Shown here piece after piece: positions 1-10,869 of a DNA stretch of 32,162 nt. Source of the DNA: Chromera velia (Eukaryota; Sar; Chromeraceae); contig JAHBMJ010000013.1 of assembly GCA_018398765.1 (NCBI GenBank), positions 27,632 through 59,793 of the forward strand. The letters run 5' to 3'. The notes beneath the pieces are model-generated. The model did not search any database. It was not told where the DNA came from and worked only from the letters and a program-made list of their open reading frames with translations. The position numbers and the translations under genes were made by a program. Each line of letters begins with the position of its first letter. The stretch's first letter is position 1.

Positions 1-438
1 CCTAAAATCTCTTCAACTATTTAAGACTATCTTAAAACTCAAAAACACTAATATATCTTAAACTATCAGACACTATTTAAAAGTGTTTTCAAACTAATCA
101 TGTTTTGATTGATGTCACTAGCTTAGTTAATAATCGTGTGCGATCTCATTCATGTGCAACTTGTCAATGACTGTGCAACTCATCAGTAATTTCTCGATCT
201 CCGAACAGTGAGAGATGCTGAGAGGAGAGGGAAAGGCGATAGAGGGAAAGGCGATAGAGTCATACATGCATGTACTCGATCTCGGTCCATCGGGACACCA
301 TGTATGAATGCGATACACTAATTGAAACACCTGACTACCCCAACGCGAAGTCATCCCGATACGTTCTGACAAGTCTATGGACCCCCTTCAGGCACGAGGT
401 CCGACCTATCTATAGATATATAATAAAAATGACTCAGA

Positions 439-439
439 G

Positions 440-474
<35 letters not shown>

Positions 475-490
475 ACTCTCTCTCTCTCTG
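439..490. repeat. CT dinucleotide microsatellite
   Basis: A nearly pure run of CT with a few interruptions. Similar CT tracts occur at 4165-4208 and 5778-5846 inside the repeat modules. Confidence 0.9.
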
Positions 491-535
491 AGACTTTTCC
501 CGGTTTGCACACACAAAACATGTTATGGAGCATCG

Positions 536-590
536 TTGCATGCATGGGCCTCTAAAAAAAAAAATACATGCATGCATGCATACATGCATT
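536..590. repeat. TGCATGCA palindrome cluster
   Basis: Overlapping GCATGCATGC/TACATGCAT words flank an A tract. Similar clusters lie at 2951-2974 and 25049-25070. TGCATGCA is known as a binding word of AP2-family factors in apicomplexans; whether it is regulatory here or simply a tetranucleotide repeat cannot be told from the sequence. Confidence 0.5.
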
Positions 591-855
591 AAAAAGCTGA
601 ACGTCAACCTCGGTGGGCAACTCCGCATGGACACCGGGGGGGGTTTTCCCTTCTCGCACGGGCCGGTAGCAGCGGACACCGAGGGGGGCGGTGTCCGGCG
701 CATCGGGCGCGAAGCGCCCAATGCCTGTCCCGCCATCCACGGGCATAACGGAGTAAGCTTGGATGCCCCCCCCCCTCCGGTATCCTAATAGGAGAATACA
801 CCCCTATCCCTTTTTGATATCCTCTCTGTGGTCCCACTACTTTGCTTTCTTCAGG

Positions 856-2527
856 ATGTTCCTACATGAGCTGAGATTGTTTTTCAGCAGCTCTGTAAGT
901 GTGCTGCTCTGATCGGCTCTTCTATTATAATTGTGAAGTTCCTACTTGACTTGCTACATAGTTGTGCCAACATGTACCAATTTACGTATATTTTATCATC
1001 TTGTCTGTTCATTTCATTTCTATCTCTTCGACTTTTGTATGTCTTGTTTATGATGCAGCTGCCGAGAACTACTATTCCAGTTGCATCAAGAGACCCCAAT
1101 CAACCGAGTAAAAGTGAGAAGGTCAGAGCAGCAGAAGGACCTCAGTATTTCATTACTTTCTTGGGATTTCTACCCTTCCTACCTCTCTACGTATTTTCTT
1201 CCTTCAATGACAAATATGCAATTCTATTGACACACGTAAGGACGCATCCAAATTTTTTGATCCTACCTTTCTACGTATTTTTTTCCTTCAATGACAAATG
1301 TGCACTTCGACAGATAGTTCTTTTTGGTCTACGAATGTCTGCGGCCTCTAACCCCTGAAATCTGGGAAATCAGATGTCTATCAAATATGTATATATCTTG
1401 AAGTGATCTTACATCTTTAGTGGTTGTCCGTTTTTTTATAGGACCGGAAGTGGAAGGCGAAGGAGGCAAACAGAGTCACAAAGGTCCAGACGTCAGTCAG
1501 TGTTGCGCAAGGATCTCTGTGTAAGATCAGATCAGGACTGCGAAAAAGCATTCAGTAAATTTGCGACCTGCAGAAGTATCCAAAACAATCACAAGAATAG
1601 AGCAAAAAAAAGACACAACATCCTTCTCCGTGCTTTCAAGTGAGACAAAGTAGATAACGACGCAAGATACAGGTGTTCATCCACTTTTTGACCGCATTCC
1701 TGGGGATTTTCTGACTTGTTGATGGGATCTCCACTCGTTTGGCTGGATGCATGTCTGCCAAAGAAAGCCTTAACTTCGCTCCTGCACCTCTCTATGGAAG
1801 ACGAACCTTCATCTCCCTTCTTTCTTAAGATTCCTTGTCTGCTCGCGTCGGGTTCCTGTGAACCCACAAATCTATCCGCAATTCCTACTCTCCTGATTGA
1901 GTAGGGGCGCATTGGGTCCTTCTCTCTCTCTCTTTTTCTCTTGGTGGAAGCATATGCACATGCAGTGGACCTAGCTGCATTCGATCCCACTGTACATATG
2001 TAAACACCCAGTTTTCTTGCTTTCCTACCCAGCCGTCTCGTGCCGTCTCCATTAAATCAACTGTGCTTCAAATTCTGATCGTGCTATGCTGCATGCAGGA
2101 ACTGCAAAAGATTTGGAAGCTCTTGCAGAACATCCAAATCCTGCAAGATCGAAGGGAGAAAGGGCATAAGCTTTTCCCGAACCAGCGGAAGGTCTGTAAT
2201 TTTTGACCTGCCTAGGGGCATCAGAAAGTGTTCGGGTCTCCATCTATCAGTCTTCCCCCTTCTACCGCCCCCCTTGCTTTGCCTTGCTTAAGAGTTTTAG
2301 ACTTCATCCACGCTTTGTGGACTGTATCGGCTTCTTTCTGGCTCTAATCATCTTTATGCTTTCTCTTTTCCTTCGTTTCCTGAAATTCCTTGTTCGTGCA
2401 GAAGCTGGCCCGGAAGGAAGAGGCGGAGAGGAGCCCCACATACCACCCCCAACCTCTCCACCAACCCCCTCTCCAAACCCCTCCAAAAAAGAGGCAGAGA
2501 TCCCTCTCGGAGTCAGTCGCACCGTAA
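856..2527 (+). CDS. Small highly charged coiled-coil-like protein, five exons
   Basis: The function is not recognised. Proposed exons are 856-894, 1059-1121, 1442-1483, 2099-2191 and 2402-2527. All introns are phase 0, and the spliced frame is 120 codons plus a TAA stop. The first ATG lies one base after an acceptor, so further 5' exons are possible. The product begins MFLHELRLFF. From about residue 30 it is a continuous charged, helix-prone stretch through exons 2-5 (RKWKAKEANRVTK, then ELQKIWKLLQNIQ, then KKLARKEEAER). It ends in a Pro/Gln-rich tail with a basic patch PPKKRQR that resembles a nuclear localisation signal. Each exon alone is short; the support is that four consecutive junctions keep one frame and one composition. 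The third donor (AAG|GTCCAG) is weak. It could be a nuclear structural or RNA-associated protein, but that is a guess. Confidence 0.5.
1838..1945 (+). repeat. Fragment of the dispersed repeat module
   Basis: This stretch lies inside the intron between exons 3 and 4 of the small charged-protein gene. It matches parts of the modules at about 4090-4200 and 5705-5800: a GGTTCCTGTGAACC palindrome, then CGCAATTCC, then GGGGCGCATTGG, then a CT tract. It appears to be a partial copy of the same repeat. Confidence 0.65.
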
Positions 2528-3069
2528 CTTGTACGTCTATGCATTCCCATTCCCTCTTCTTACACATATGCAGCTTTTTTACTCCTATTTATTTGATGAT
2601 GTGTCTCTCAACCTCTACAGCGAGCCTCTACAGCCCCTGTATCTGCTTTGTGTGTCACCTGTATCCGCTTTCTATGTTTCTACTTCGTAGTTGCCAGCTC
2701 TAGCTCCCAGCTTGTCAGTCTGTCCACACCAAAGAAACGAAAAGGAAGAAGAAGAAGAAGAAGAAGAAGAAAGCTAGGGTGCAGTGAAATGATTTAGTCC
2801 ATGTGCCTTGTTTTTCAAGCTAGTCCTTTTTTGACCTACCAGAATTCTGAGTCAGGGCACACGGTCGCATTAGTAAATATAGGATACAGATATTGCAACA
2901 TCATGTATAATGTCTGCATGCTTTCTTTCCGCTATCCATGCACTACTGTATACATGCATACATGCATGCATGCAAGCCCTCCACCACCGGAAGTTCGAGG
3001 CCCAGCTCTCCTGCGGGCGCTGATACGGCGGTCAGTCATCCTGTCCTTTTCCTTCCCCGTCGCAACTGC
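2528..3069. other. Intergenic stretch, no gene seen
   Basis: Downstream of the small charged-protein gene. It holds a GAA microsatellite (2744-2771) and a TGCATGCA cluster (2951-2974). The open frames present are short and carry no recognisable motif. Confidence 0.5.
2744..2771. repeat. GAA trinucleotide microsatellite
   Basis: About nine GAA units in a row in non-coding sequence. Confidence 0.9.
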
Positions 3070-3208
3070 AATGCTGTGTAGTAAGCGTCCACTTTTCTGA
3101 CCGTATCGAATTGGGGGGTGCATGTGTTCAGATAGGAGGCACAGGCATGCAGACAGACAGACAGTCTATATGACTTTTCTTTTCCCCTTTTCTTTTCCCT
3201 TTTTTCGT

Positions 3209-3239
<31 letters not shown>

Positions 3240-4166
3240 AACAGACAGACAGACAGATAGATAAGCAGTCTATATGACTTCTCTTTTTCTCTTTTTCTTC
3301 TTTTCTCAGATACACAGAGAGGTAGACCGACAGACAACTAGGCAGACAGATTTTCATGTCTCTGTCGTTTTTTTTTTATAGCAGTCAGACAGATAGACAG
3401 GTTTGTGTCTCTCGTTTTGTTTTTTTTATAGGCAGACAGACTAACTGACTGACAGACAGACAGACAGACAGATCGATAGACAGACAGACAGGTAGGCAGG
3501 CAGGCACACAGGCAAACAGTCAGACAGAGTGATCCTTAGACAGACAGATCAATAGACAGACTGTCAGTCAGTTAGTCAGTCAGTCAGTGAGACAGACAGT
3601 TGGTCAGTGAGACAGAGAGACAGGCAGACAGATAGACATTCATATAGATGAAGCGAGGAGTCAGACTCTATGAGGGGATATGGGGTGTAGGCATCGGTAC
3701 GTGGAGGAGGAGATATCCTTCTTCGAGTCAAAGGAAGCTCTAACGAGTCAAAAAGAATAACATTCTGACGAATTCACCCTTTTATAGTTTCGGAGGGAGA
3801 GATTATGCTCGTTTATGCCCTTTTTTCTTCTTATTTCTCCTTTTTCTTCCTCTGGGGTGAATGCAGGGCTAGATGTAGGGCCTCTGATGGGACTTTGCCC
3901 ACCCCCTTTGGGGAGGGGGCAGCGGCCGCCTCTGCAAACGCGGTGTCTGCCACCAGCTCCTCGGAGCTTTCTGCAAGATCATTGAGGTCGGTTGCCGCAT
4001 TCATGGAGTCGGTGCATGGGGCAATATTTCAGTTTTCTTCAGATAGAAAAGAGACAGTGTTTTCACCTCCTCTCACATTTCTTGAGACCTGCTCGTGCCG
4101 GGTTCCTGTGAACCTGTAACTCCGCAATTCCCACTCTCCTAATCAAGTGGAGGCGCATTGGCTTCT

Positions 4167-4209
<43 letters not shown>

Positions 4210-4210
4210 G
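3070..4210 (+). repeat. Repeat module copy A
   Basis: Ordered landmarks: AGTAAGCGTCC and TTCTGACCGTA; ATTGGGGGGTGCATG; a CAGA/CAGT tract (3147-3655); GGGATATGGGGTG with CATCGGTACGTGGA; GAATTCACCC; an exon-like patch after TGAATGCAGG; GGTTCCTGTGAACC; and a CT tract (4165-4208). The same landmarks recur in the same order in copy B. The exon-like patch has an open frame (3805-4119) with a Cys-Arg and Ala/Ser-rich segment related to those in copies B and C. Whether it was ever translated is unknown. Confidence 0.8.
3147..3655. repeat. CAGA-type tetranucleotide tract
   Basis: Long imperfect runs of CAGA and CAGT, interrupted by T-rich segments containing CTTTTTCTTCTT. Long frames on either strand through it (Cys-Leu-Ser-Val or Asp-Arg-Gln-Thr repeats) are products of the repeat, not genes. 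Confidence 0.9.
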
Positions 4211-4483
4211 CCGTTTCCTCACTGTCTCAGGTCTCCTTTGCCTCTTCAATTGGCGCGTCACTCACTTTCTTTCTCTCAGTGCTTCTCATTGTTTGGTTGA
4301 TCAGCCGTCTCTTCTCCATTTTCGGAATAGCAAATCCCTCAGAATTTGATTCGTCCACCTCGTCAGGCTTTCTCACTCGTCACTCATTCGCACTTGTTCT
4401 ACCAGTATTTTCTATGTTCAGCAGGTAGTCGTCCCTGGTTCTCCTATCGTTCCCCATTGTCCAGAGTGTCTCATTTGCCTTCT

Positions 4484-4560
4484 TGACTAACTGGCTGACT
4501 GACTGACTGACTGACTGACTGGCTGACTAACTGACTGACTGACTGACTGACTCAATGACT
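4484..4560. repeat. GACT tetranucleotide tract
   Basis: Imperfect array of GACT units between repeat modules A and B. Confidence 0.85.
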
Positions 4561-4666
4561 GATTGACTCACTTGAGTAATCCATTGAATTGAAAGGAAAG
4601 ACAGACGGGACTCCCAGGGAGTGCACTCAAATGTGCAGGGGGTTTAAGTACCTGTAATTGCAATTC

Positions 4667-4962
4667 CATACAGCAAGCGTCCGCTTTAATTTCTGACCGT
4701 ACCAAATTGGGGGGTGCATGTATTCAGATAGGAGGCACAGGCATGCAGACAGATAGACAGTCTATATAAGTTTTCTTTTCTTCTTCTCTTTTCCTTTTTT
4801 TTGTACAGACAGACAGACAGGCAGATAGATTTTCATGTCTTTGTCGTTTTCTTTCTGTGGCAGTCAGACAGACAGACAGGTGTGACTCTCTCGTTTTAGT
4901 TTTTTCATATGCATACAGACAGACAGACAGACAGACAGACAGAGACAGACAGACAGATAGCC

Positions 4963-4995
<33 letters not shown>

Positions 4996-5778
4996 CGCAG
5001 GCAGGCAAGTAGGCAGACAGACAGACAGACAGACAGGCAGGCAGACAGGCAGCCAGAGAGAAGAAACGATAGACAGCAGGATGCTCAAATAGATAGCTAA
5101 ATGGACAGACAGTTGGTTAGTCAGTCAGTCAGTCAGTCAGTTGGTCAGTCAGTCAGTGAGACAGATAGTTGGTCAGTGAGACAGACAGATAGACAGACAG
5201 ACACGCAGGCAGGCAAGTAGGCAGATAGACAGACAGACAGACAGGCAGACAGACAGGCAGGCAGACAGACAGGTAAAGAGACAGAAAGGATAAAGCGAGG
5301 AGTCTATGAAGGGATATGGGGTGTGGGCATCGGTACGTGGAGAGGGGAGGAATCCTTCTTTGAGTCAAAGAAAGCTCTAATGAGTCAAAAGCAATCTCCT
5401 GAATTCACCCTTCTCGCAGTATTAGAGAAATTTAATTTGGAAGAGACTGTGCTCGCTCATGCGCTCTCCTCTTCTTTCTCTTTTCTCCTCCTTTGCAGTG
5501 GATGCAGGTCGACAGATGATGTTTCTACAGCCAGCTCTGCAAGTGCCTCTACACTCCTGGCTACACCCTACAGGTCGGTTCCTAGATTTGGTGTGTAGGC
5601 TCGATGTTTATGTGGTGGAATAAATCGTTTTTCTTCACACAGTGTCTTCACTTCCTTTCAAATGGACAGATGCCCGTACCTTTTTTGTGTTCTCCTGAGA
5701 GGCCTTGCACTGGGTTCATGTGAACCCGCAAATCTACAATTCCAACTCTTTTTATCGAGTGGGGGCGCACTCGGTCCT

Positions 5779-5838
<60 letters not shown>

Positions 5839-5846
5839 CCTCTTTT
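4667..5846 (+). repeat. Repeat module copy B
   Basis: Same landmark order as copy A: CAGCAAGCGTCCGC, ATTGGGGGGTGCATG, a CAGA tract (4744-5281), GGGATATGGGGTG, CATCGGTACGTGGA, GAATTCACCC, an exon-like patch after GGATGCAGG, GGTTCATGTGAACC and a CT tract (5778-5846). The open frame 5323-5598 contains CRSTDDVSTASSAS and ends in RSVPRFGV; both features recur in copy C. Confidence 0.8.
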
Positions 5847-5861
5847 TCTCTCTCTGTCTTT

Positions 5862-6140
5862 ATCCTGAATTCACCCTTCTGGCATCGTGGAATAATTTGG
5901 AAAAGGCGGTGCTCACTCATATATTTTCTCCTTCTTGTGTGTTTCTCCTCTTTTGCGGTGAATGCAGGTCAACAGAGGCTGCAGCTTCTGCTTCCAGTTC
6001 TTTGAGGTCCTCTATGCTCTCACAGACTGTAGCCCATAGGTCGGTTCCTAGATTTGGTGTGTGGACTCGATGTATGTGGAGTCCGAGGCGAAAAGACAGA
6101 AAAATGCATCGACAGGCAAGCATACAGGAAAACAGATAGA
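5862..6140 (+). repeat. Repeat module copy C (partial)
   Basis: It starts at the CCTGAATTCACCCTTCT landmark and carries the exon-like patch after GAATGCAGG (CRSTEAAASASSS, then RSVPRFGV). A short CAGA tract follows at 6115-6235. The region corresponding to the 5' half of the module is missing. The predicted peptide agrees with copy B in the same frame. Confidence 0.7.
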
Positions 6141-6383
6141 CAGGCAGACACAAACACATACACAGACAGGCAGACTGAGAAGCAGATATACAGATCGATG
6201 GACAGACAGGCAGACAAATAGGCAGTCAGATCGGTGGAAAAGAGATGAAGAGAGACCAAGCAAGATGATACAAAAAGATACTGGCACAGCAAGGGAACAA
6301 GCCAAACCATAGCAGCGTAGGGGAGCAAACAACCTAAAAGACAATAAAATTAAAAAGGACGGAGGAATGAAAAGGGATTAGCA

Positions 6384-6718
6384 GTGGACGCGGAGGTTTA
6401 TCATCTGAGCACCTTTGAGATGGTACTTCTCTACTTCCTATCAGTGGTTGTGGGATGTGAAGCTATGTTTCAAAGTCCGTTCAACGGATTCACTCAAACG
6501 TCGCCCAAGTCGATGGGTGCTTACGTGGTGCGTGATGTAAGGAATCCAACTGAGACAGATGCAGCAAGAGACTGGCTACAAAGTCGAACGGAAAACATGA
6601 ACTTCCGTTTCTTTCATGGATTCTTCCTCTACATTTGCTTGTTTACAGAGTTGAGGCTGTCGAACAATTAGAGGATGATGATATGTTTTTCGATTCGGAT
6701 GACACCGATGACATTTGA
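6384..6718 (+). pseudogene. Exon-like fragments with an acidic C-terminus
   Basis: The product is not recognised. An open frame after the acceptor-like GATTAGCAG runs from 6384 and reads as ordinary protein (FEMVLLYFLSVVVGCEAMF, then FTQTSPKSMGAYVVRD) up to a GTAAGG donor at 6535. After a TTTACAG acceptor at 6650 a second frame gives VEAVEQLEDDDMFFDSDDTD and ends at TGA 6716-6718. The phases of the two pieces do not fit directly, so there is a missing microexon, another splice site, or decay. It could be the 3' end of a gene or a relic of a transposon protein. Confidence 0.3.
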
Positions 6719-8136
6719 GGGAGAGGGGAGTGTGACCGTTGTACTTCTAGAATTTATAACGCCGCTTTACATTTTTTTATCTTACATAATCTTACAAACA
6801 TTAAAAAAACCTTAGTGAATAATTGAATGCACGAATTATTTGTATGTGCATCATTTGTACGTTTAACATCATTATCTGATCATCATCAAACGCCATCGCC
6901 ATCAAGGTCTATGATCAGACGGTTTGTAGGCTTTGAATCTAGGCTTTGAATATTAGGTAGTCAAGTAGGGCCCGGGGACTGTAGGGGAGGTGAGCTGCCT
7001 GGGGGCTGCTACTGCGACTGTGAGCATAAAGCATATAGTTCGATAGATGTAGGTTGTTATCTCTATCGAGTGTTAAGCTAGATATTAAGCAACAATAAAT
7101 CTAATTTGACATATGAATGAATGAATGAATGACTATAGCCGTCGGAGCCTAGCTCTTGCAGTCTATGTTTATGCAAGCCTTATTCAAGATCCTAGCTCTA
7201 CTTCAAGAGACGGTCGGCTGAAGCAAGACTTCAATAGCGAAGCTGAATTGGAATCAGAGGAAAAATCGAGAAACAACAAGTTAGAGAATGTTTAGCGAAC
7301 TGATTCAAGTGAGTAAAAAGAAATACAAAGCTCTCGAATAATTTTCATAGCGCTTTCGGGGTCTGCCTTCAAGCTATCCCACAATCATTTCCTCGCCTCT
7401 TTCTCTCCCGGGTCTGCTCCCTCCACCCCCAAATTACAATTCACTCTGAGTCCCTGCAACCGATGTGCCCGTCTCTTAGAGTCAATCACCCACAACCTCT
7501 CTCTTGCAGAGGCCCACCGAGGGTAAACCAACAGTCTATGCTATAGGTCGTCAACTTTCCTCCCTTCCATGCAAGATATATGAGGATTATGCTAGGGATT
7601 ATGATAGATTATGATTAGGATTTATTAATTCTAAATGTGTGACAACCTTTTTTATAATATTTCATACTTATCAATTACTGGATCAATTACCTTCTTTAAG
7701 AGCCTTTTTAAACTCTAGTTCGCGCTATATATAAGTTGCTGCATGAGTCATGATGATGGAATAAAACTAGCCCATATGAGTTAAAACACTGAGTTTATTT
7801 CTCATCTGACATTGCAATGTATAGTAGTATAAGCACACTACACTTTCTAGTACAACTTAAATTTTAAAACAAGAATCGTTGTCATCATGGTAACTTAGAT
7901 CGTGGTAGCTATTCATTGTGAATCTCTGGTGGAGTAAACATGCTTTCAAGTTTGCCTGGCCTTGAGGATCGGCCCGGATCTAGGTCTGGATCGCCTAGGC
8001 TTTGACAGTGTGACTAAGCATTTCAGCGACTTCACCTGGGACTTCACTGATCTACTCCACTGGCCCTCCCACTGAACCTGAGTCTGCATGACGCTATTTA
8101 ATTAAAGTGTTTTTGACTCCCTGTCACAAATTGTGC
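6719..8136. other. AT-rich intergenic stretch, no gene seen
   Basis: Stop codons are dense in all frames. A short GAAT tandem (about 7112-7131) and a TATA-like word near 7726 are the only patterns noticed, and no coding region follows the TATA-like word. The 3' untranslated part of the minus-strand gene ending at 8137 should lie at the right edge. Confidence 0.5.
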
Positions 8137-9640
8137 TTAACTTGTCGCGTCGTCGAAAGGCGCCAAAGAGGCCTGAGCCCCACTTGGATCAAAGCTCTGC
8201 CCCTGGTTAGTGCCTGGGTAGCCCTCCAGCCTCGCCCTCATGGCTGAGGAGGACGCCGCAGCCAGATTGGTGGGGGACCTGGATTGTAGATGGACTGACA
8301 ATGGCACCTCCTCGTCCTCAACTCCCCCCCTGCCCTCGTCTAGATTGAAGTGATGACTCGGACGCTGCTGGGGGCCTGGGAAGGACATCGGACCCTGAGC
8401 ATAAGAAGAGGAAGAAGAAGAAGAGGCCGCCGCCGTCGCAGCCGCTCCCTGCATCCCCCTCATCGGTCCAAACCCCCCGCGGGGAGAGTGTCCATGTGTC
8501 CCCCCATATCCCCCCCTCATTCCCCGAGGAGACTGAGCAGCATAATTACTCATCCTCCTCTCCGGTGCAGCTCCAAACTGAGCGTAAGGATGTGCCTGTC
8601 TCCCCCCTCTCTGCACCAAATGAGGCAGACCCTCGGACCCAGAGGGCGACGGGGCGACGCCAGGGAATCCCCCTCCTCGGCCCGGTCCGAACCTCTGTGG
8701 GGGCTGTGGGCCCATTCCGGGCCCCGGGGCCCCGGCAGCATGAGGGGGGCCCCGGCTGGCCTTTGGGTCAACAAACACATCTGCAGGAGTAAATGTCAAA
8801 AAAATTGGCGGAAGCTTTCGTGCCTTCCTTCTTATAAGTACACTGAGTGGTCTGTCTAATCAAACGAGGAAAAGTCACATACAAGAAAAGAACAAACACC
8901 CTATGTGTCGCAGAAAGACATCTGTGGTGTAAAAGGAAAGCGATCGGCAGCAGTCTGCTGCCTCACTCACGGGATTTTTCTTTCCTTCAGAATTCGGCAC
9001 ACGGGAGGAATCCAAATAGGAGGACACACAGGAAGAATCCCAATAGGAGGGCTCCGTCTAATCACTCGTTTACCTCCTCTTTGTTGCATGAGCAGCTTGC
9101 AAAATACCCGGAAGAGAAAATCTAGGGAAAAGTGTAACGTGACAGATGGAAGAAACTGGCGGTACAGCGATCGAATGGAAGGAACAAGGCTGACGACATG
9201 TGACGGAATACATCGGTCAGCACCCAGTCAAGCACAGACATGCACATCCAAACCACTCCGACAAACAGGAAGCAAGAATGGGGACAGTCTCCGTCTCCCC
9301 ATTCCTCTTCTCTCTTCGTCTCTGAACTTTTAGCAGGCAGCACGGGAGTTTCGACACAGAATCAGAGAAGCAACTAACTAACCCTCAAGAAAGGCGGCAT
9401 AGTGGGCGACTTCTGTGGCTGCAGCGAGATCAGCCTGCAAGAGGAGGGGAGGTGCGTGCGTCAAGGAGACAGAGAAACAGAGAGGGGCGGACGATGCTCC
9501 CAAAAAAGAAGGAAAGAGACGGAAGATAAAAAAAAATAAAAGGAAGAAAATCCAGATGGGAAAAAATGCCGGACGGGCGGAATCATTGCCCCCTCCTGCA
9601 GCTTACTGACAGCGCACAGCGGGATCCACTCAAGTAGTAG

Positions 9641-9688
<48 letters not shown>

Positions 9689-10869
9689 GGAAAGAGAGAG
9701 AAAGAGAGAACCATTCCACAGCCCCCAACTGACCGCAGAGGCCACAGAGGTCCTGTTGGGGTTACTCTTCATGTGCACAGTCTCCACACACCGGGAGAGC
9801 TCGAGGAGGTAGAGCTCCTGCGTAAGTGAGGGAGAAAGAGAAAAAAGTGTGTCGTGGAAAAGTGAGCAGTTCTGCGGAAGTGACGGAGGGCTGAGGAGTA
9901 CTGAGCCCACGACTTTCGAACACTCAAAAGAGGCGCACAAATGAAAACTGGGTGCTAGTGTGAGGAAGAAAAAAAAAATGCGTGAGACTTTCAGAGAGTC
10001 AGAAAAGGGGCACGAATGAAAATTGGGTGCCACTGCTACCAAGTGAAGAAAAATGGAGAGCAAGTCTGTTCGTCTGATGGTGTTTAGTCAAGTCGTTCGC
10101 GTCTCTCCCCCACCCTGCTTTATCCTGCTTTCACGCCGGTTTGAAGGACGAAAACAAAGCTTCATAGTGCAAAAGGACTCAGCAAACTGCTGACCGTCGC
10201 TTTGTTCAGGACAATACCGGCGTCTCTGGTGTACCGTTTGACCTCCGGGATGTGCCGCATCAGAGCTCGGATCCCTGCACGCACATACGGACAGACAAGC
10301 CTGGTCCTGCCCCTCCTTCCTTTCCCTGTTTAACACAGGCAAACACCAAAAGAGGAAGACGATCGCAGGCTAGGACGAAAGGAGACCTCTACAAAATCGG
10401 ACTGAATCCGTCCACGTGTGCATTCAGGCGCAAGGACTTGTGTGTCTTTCTTGCTGTCTGCCGATGACTTGCTCAGACCGACTGACAGACTGACTGGCTT
10501 CTGGAAACAGAACTTTCCCTTGGAGATTGCCCACTGTCTGCAAACATGGAGAGCCAAGTAGGAACAGAAAATGCGTTCCATAGAGTTGAGGTCATCAACA
10601 AAAAATATAAAGCGCACAAAGGCATTGGAAGCAATCGAAGAACTTCAACTTCTTCTCTAATCTTCTCGCCCCATCCCCCCCTTTTCTTCACTCACCGGAA
10701 CTGCTGCCGGCGCTGCAGGAACACTGTCTCGTCTGGCCTGGTGGGAGAGGGGTTCTGTCTCTCCCTGGTCTTGTTCTGTGTGCAGGTCTCCTCCTACGCT
10801 GGCACTCGCAGCAGCAGAAGGGGAGGCCTCTAAGTTCTCCCTCGACGGGAAGGCACCGGGAGGGTTCAT
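8137..10869 (-). CDS. Histone-fold protein (HAP5/DPB3/CHRAC type), Gly/Pro-rich tail
   Basis: Six exons on the minus strand: 10696-10869, 10495-10537, 10195-10274, 9734-9817, 9383-9434 and 8137-8780, coding for 358 residues. All introns are GT-AG and the phases match at every junction. Residues 1-60 are a disordered Ser/Ala/Glu leader. The histone fold spans about 67-146: LFPEARIRALMRHIPEV (the LPxARIxxLM start of helix 1), VLNKATELYLLELSR (long helix 2), a loop with RTSVASAADL, then ATEVAHYAAFLEDV (helix 3). This is the pattern of NF-YC/HAP5, CHRAC and POLE4/DPB3 subunits, which dimerise with an H2B-like partner in transcription-factor, remodelling or DNA polymerase epsilon complexes. AAFLEDV resembles both NF-YC and POLE4/CHRAC, so the exact complex is open. 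The last exon adds about 210 residues rich in Gly, Pro, Ser and Arg with RG/RGG-like words and a Ser run. It is divergent from the MOB4 gene. Confidence 0.82.
9645..9686. repeat. CA microsatellite in histone-fold gene intron
   Basis: About 21 CA units within the 299-nt intron 4 of the histone-fold gene (9435-9733). Confidence 0.92.

Larger units (their letters stand above)
1..855. other. Gene-poor left edge
   Basis: No coding region is supported here. The first 120 bases are AT-rich with repeated short words such as CTATTTAA and could be the end of a mobile element cut by the window. A CT microsatellite and a TGCATGCA cluster follow. Bases 600-780 are GC-rich with G and C runs and open frames on both strands but no recognisable protein. 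An upstream exon of the gene beginning at 856 may lie here, because its first visible exon follows a good acceptor (TTTCTTCAG ending at 854). Confidence 0.5.

Noticed and set aside
2203-2703. 166-codon plus-strand frame
   Set aside because: It overlaps the last exon of the small charged protein in another frame. Its Phe/Leu/Ser-rich ends match pyrimidine-rich intron sequence.
4724-5368. Cys-Leu-Ser-Val repeat frames in the CAGA tract
   Set aside because: Any frame through a CAGA array is open; the peptides are pure repeat translation.
8350-8859. 169-codon plus-strand frame rich in Arg
   Set aside because: It is the antisense of the Gly/Pro tail of the histone-fold gene.
9461-10063. 200-codon minus-strand frame
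   Set aside because: Only the exon at 9734-9817 within it is real; the rest is intron including the CA microsatellite.
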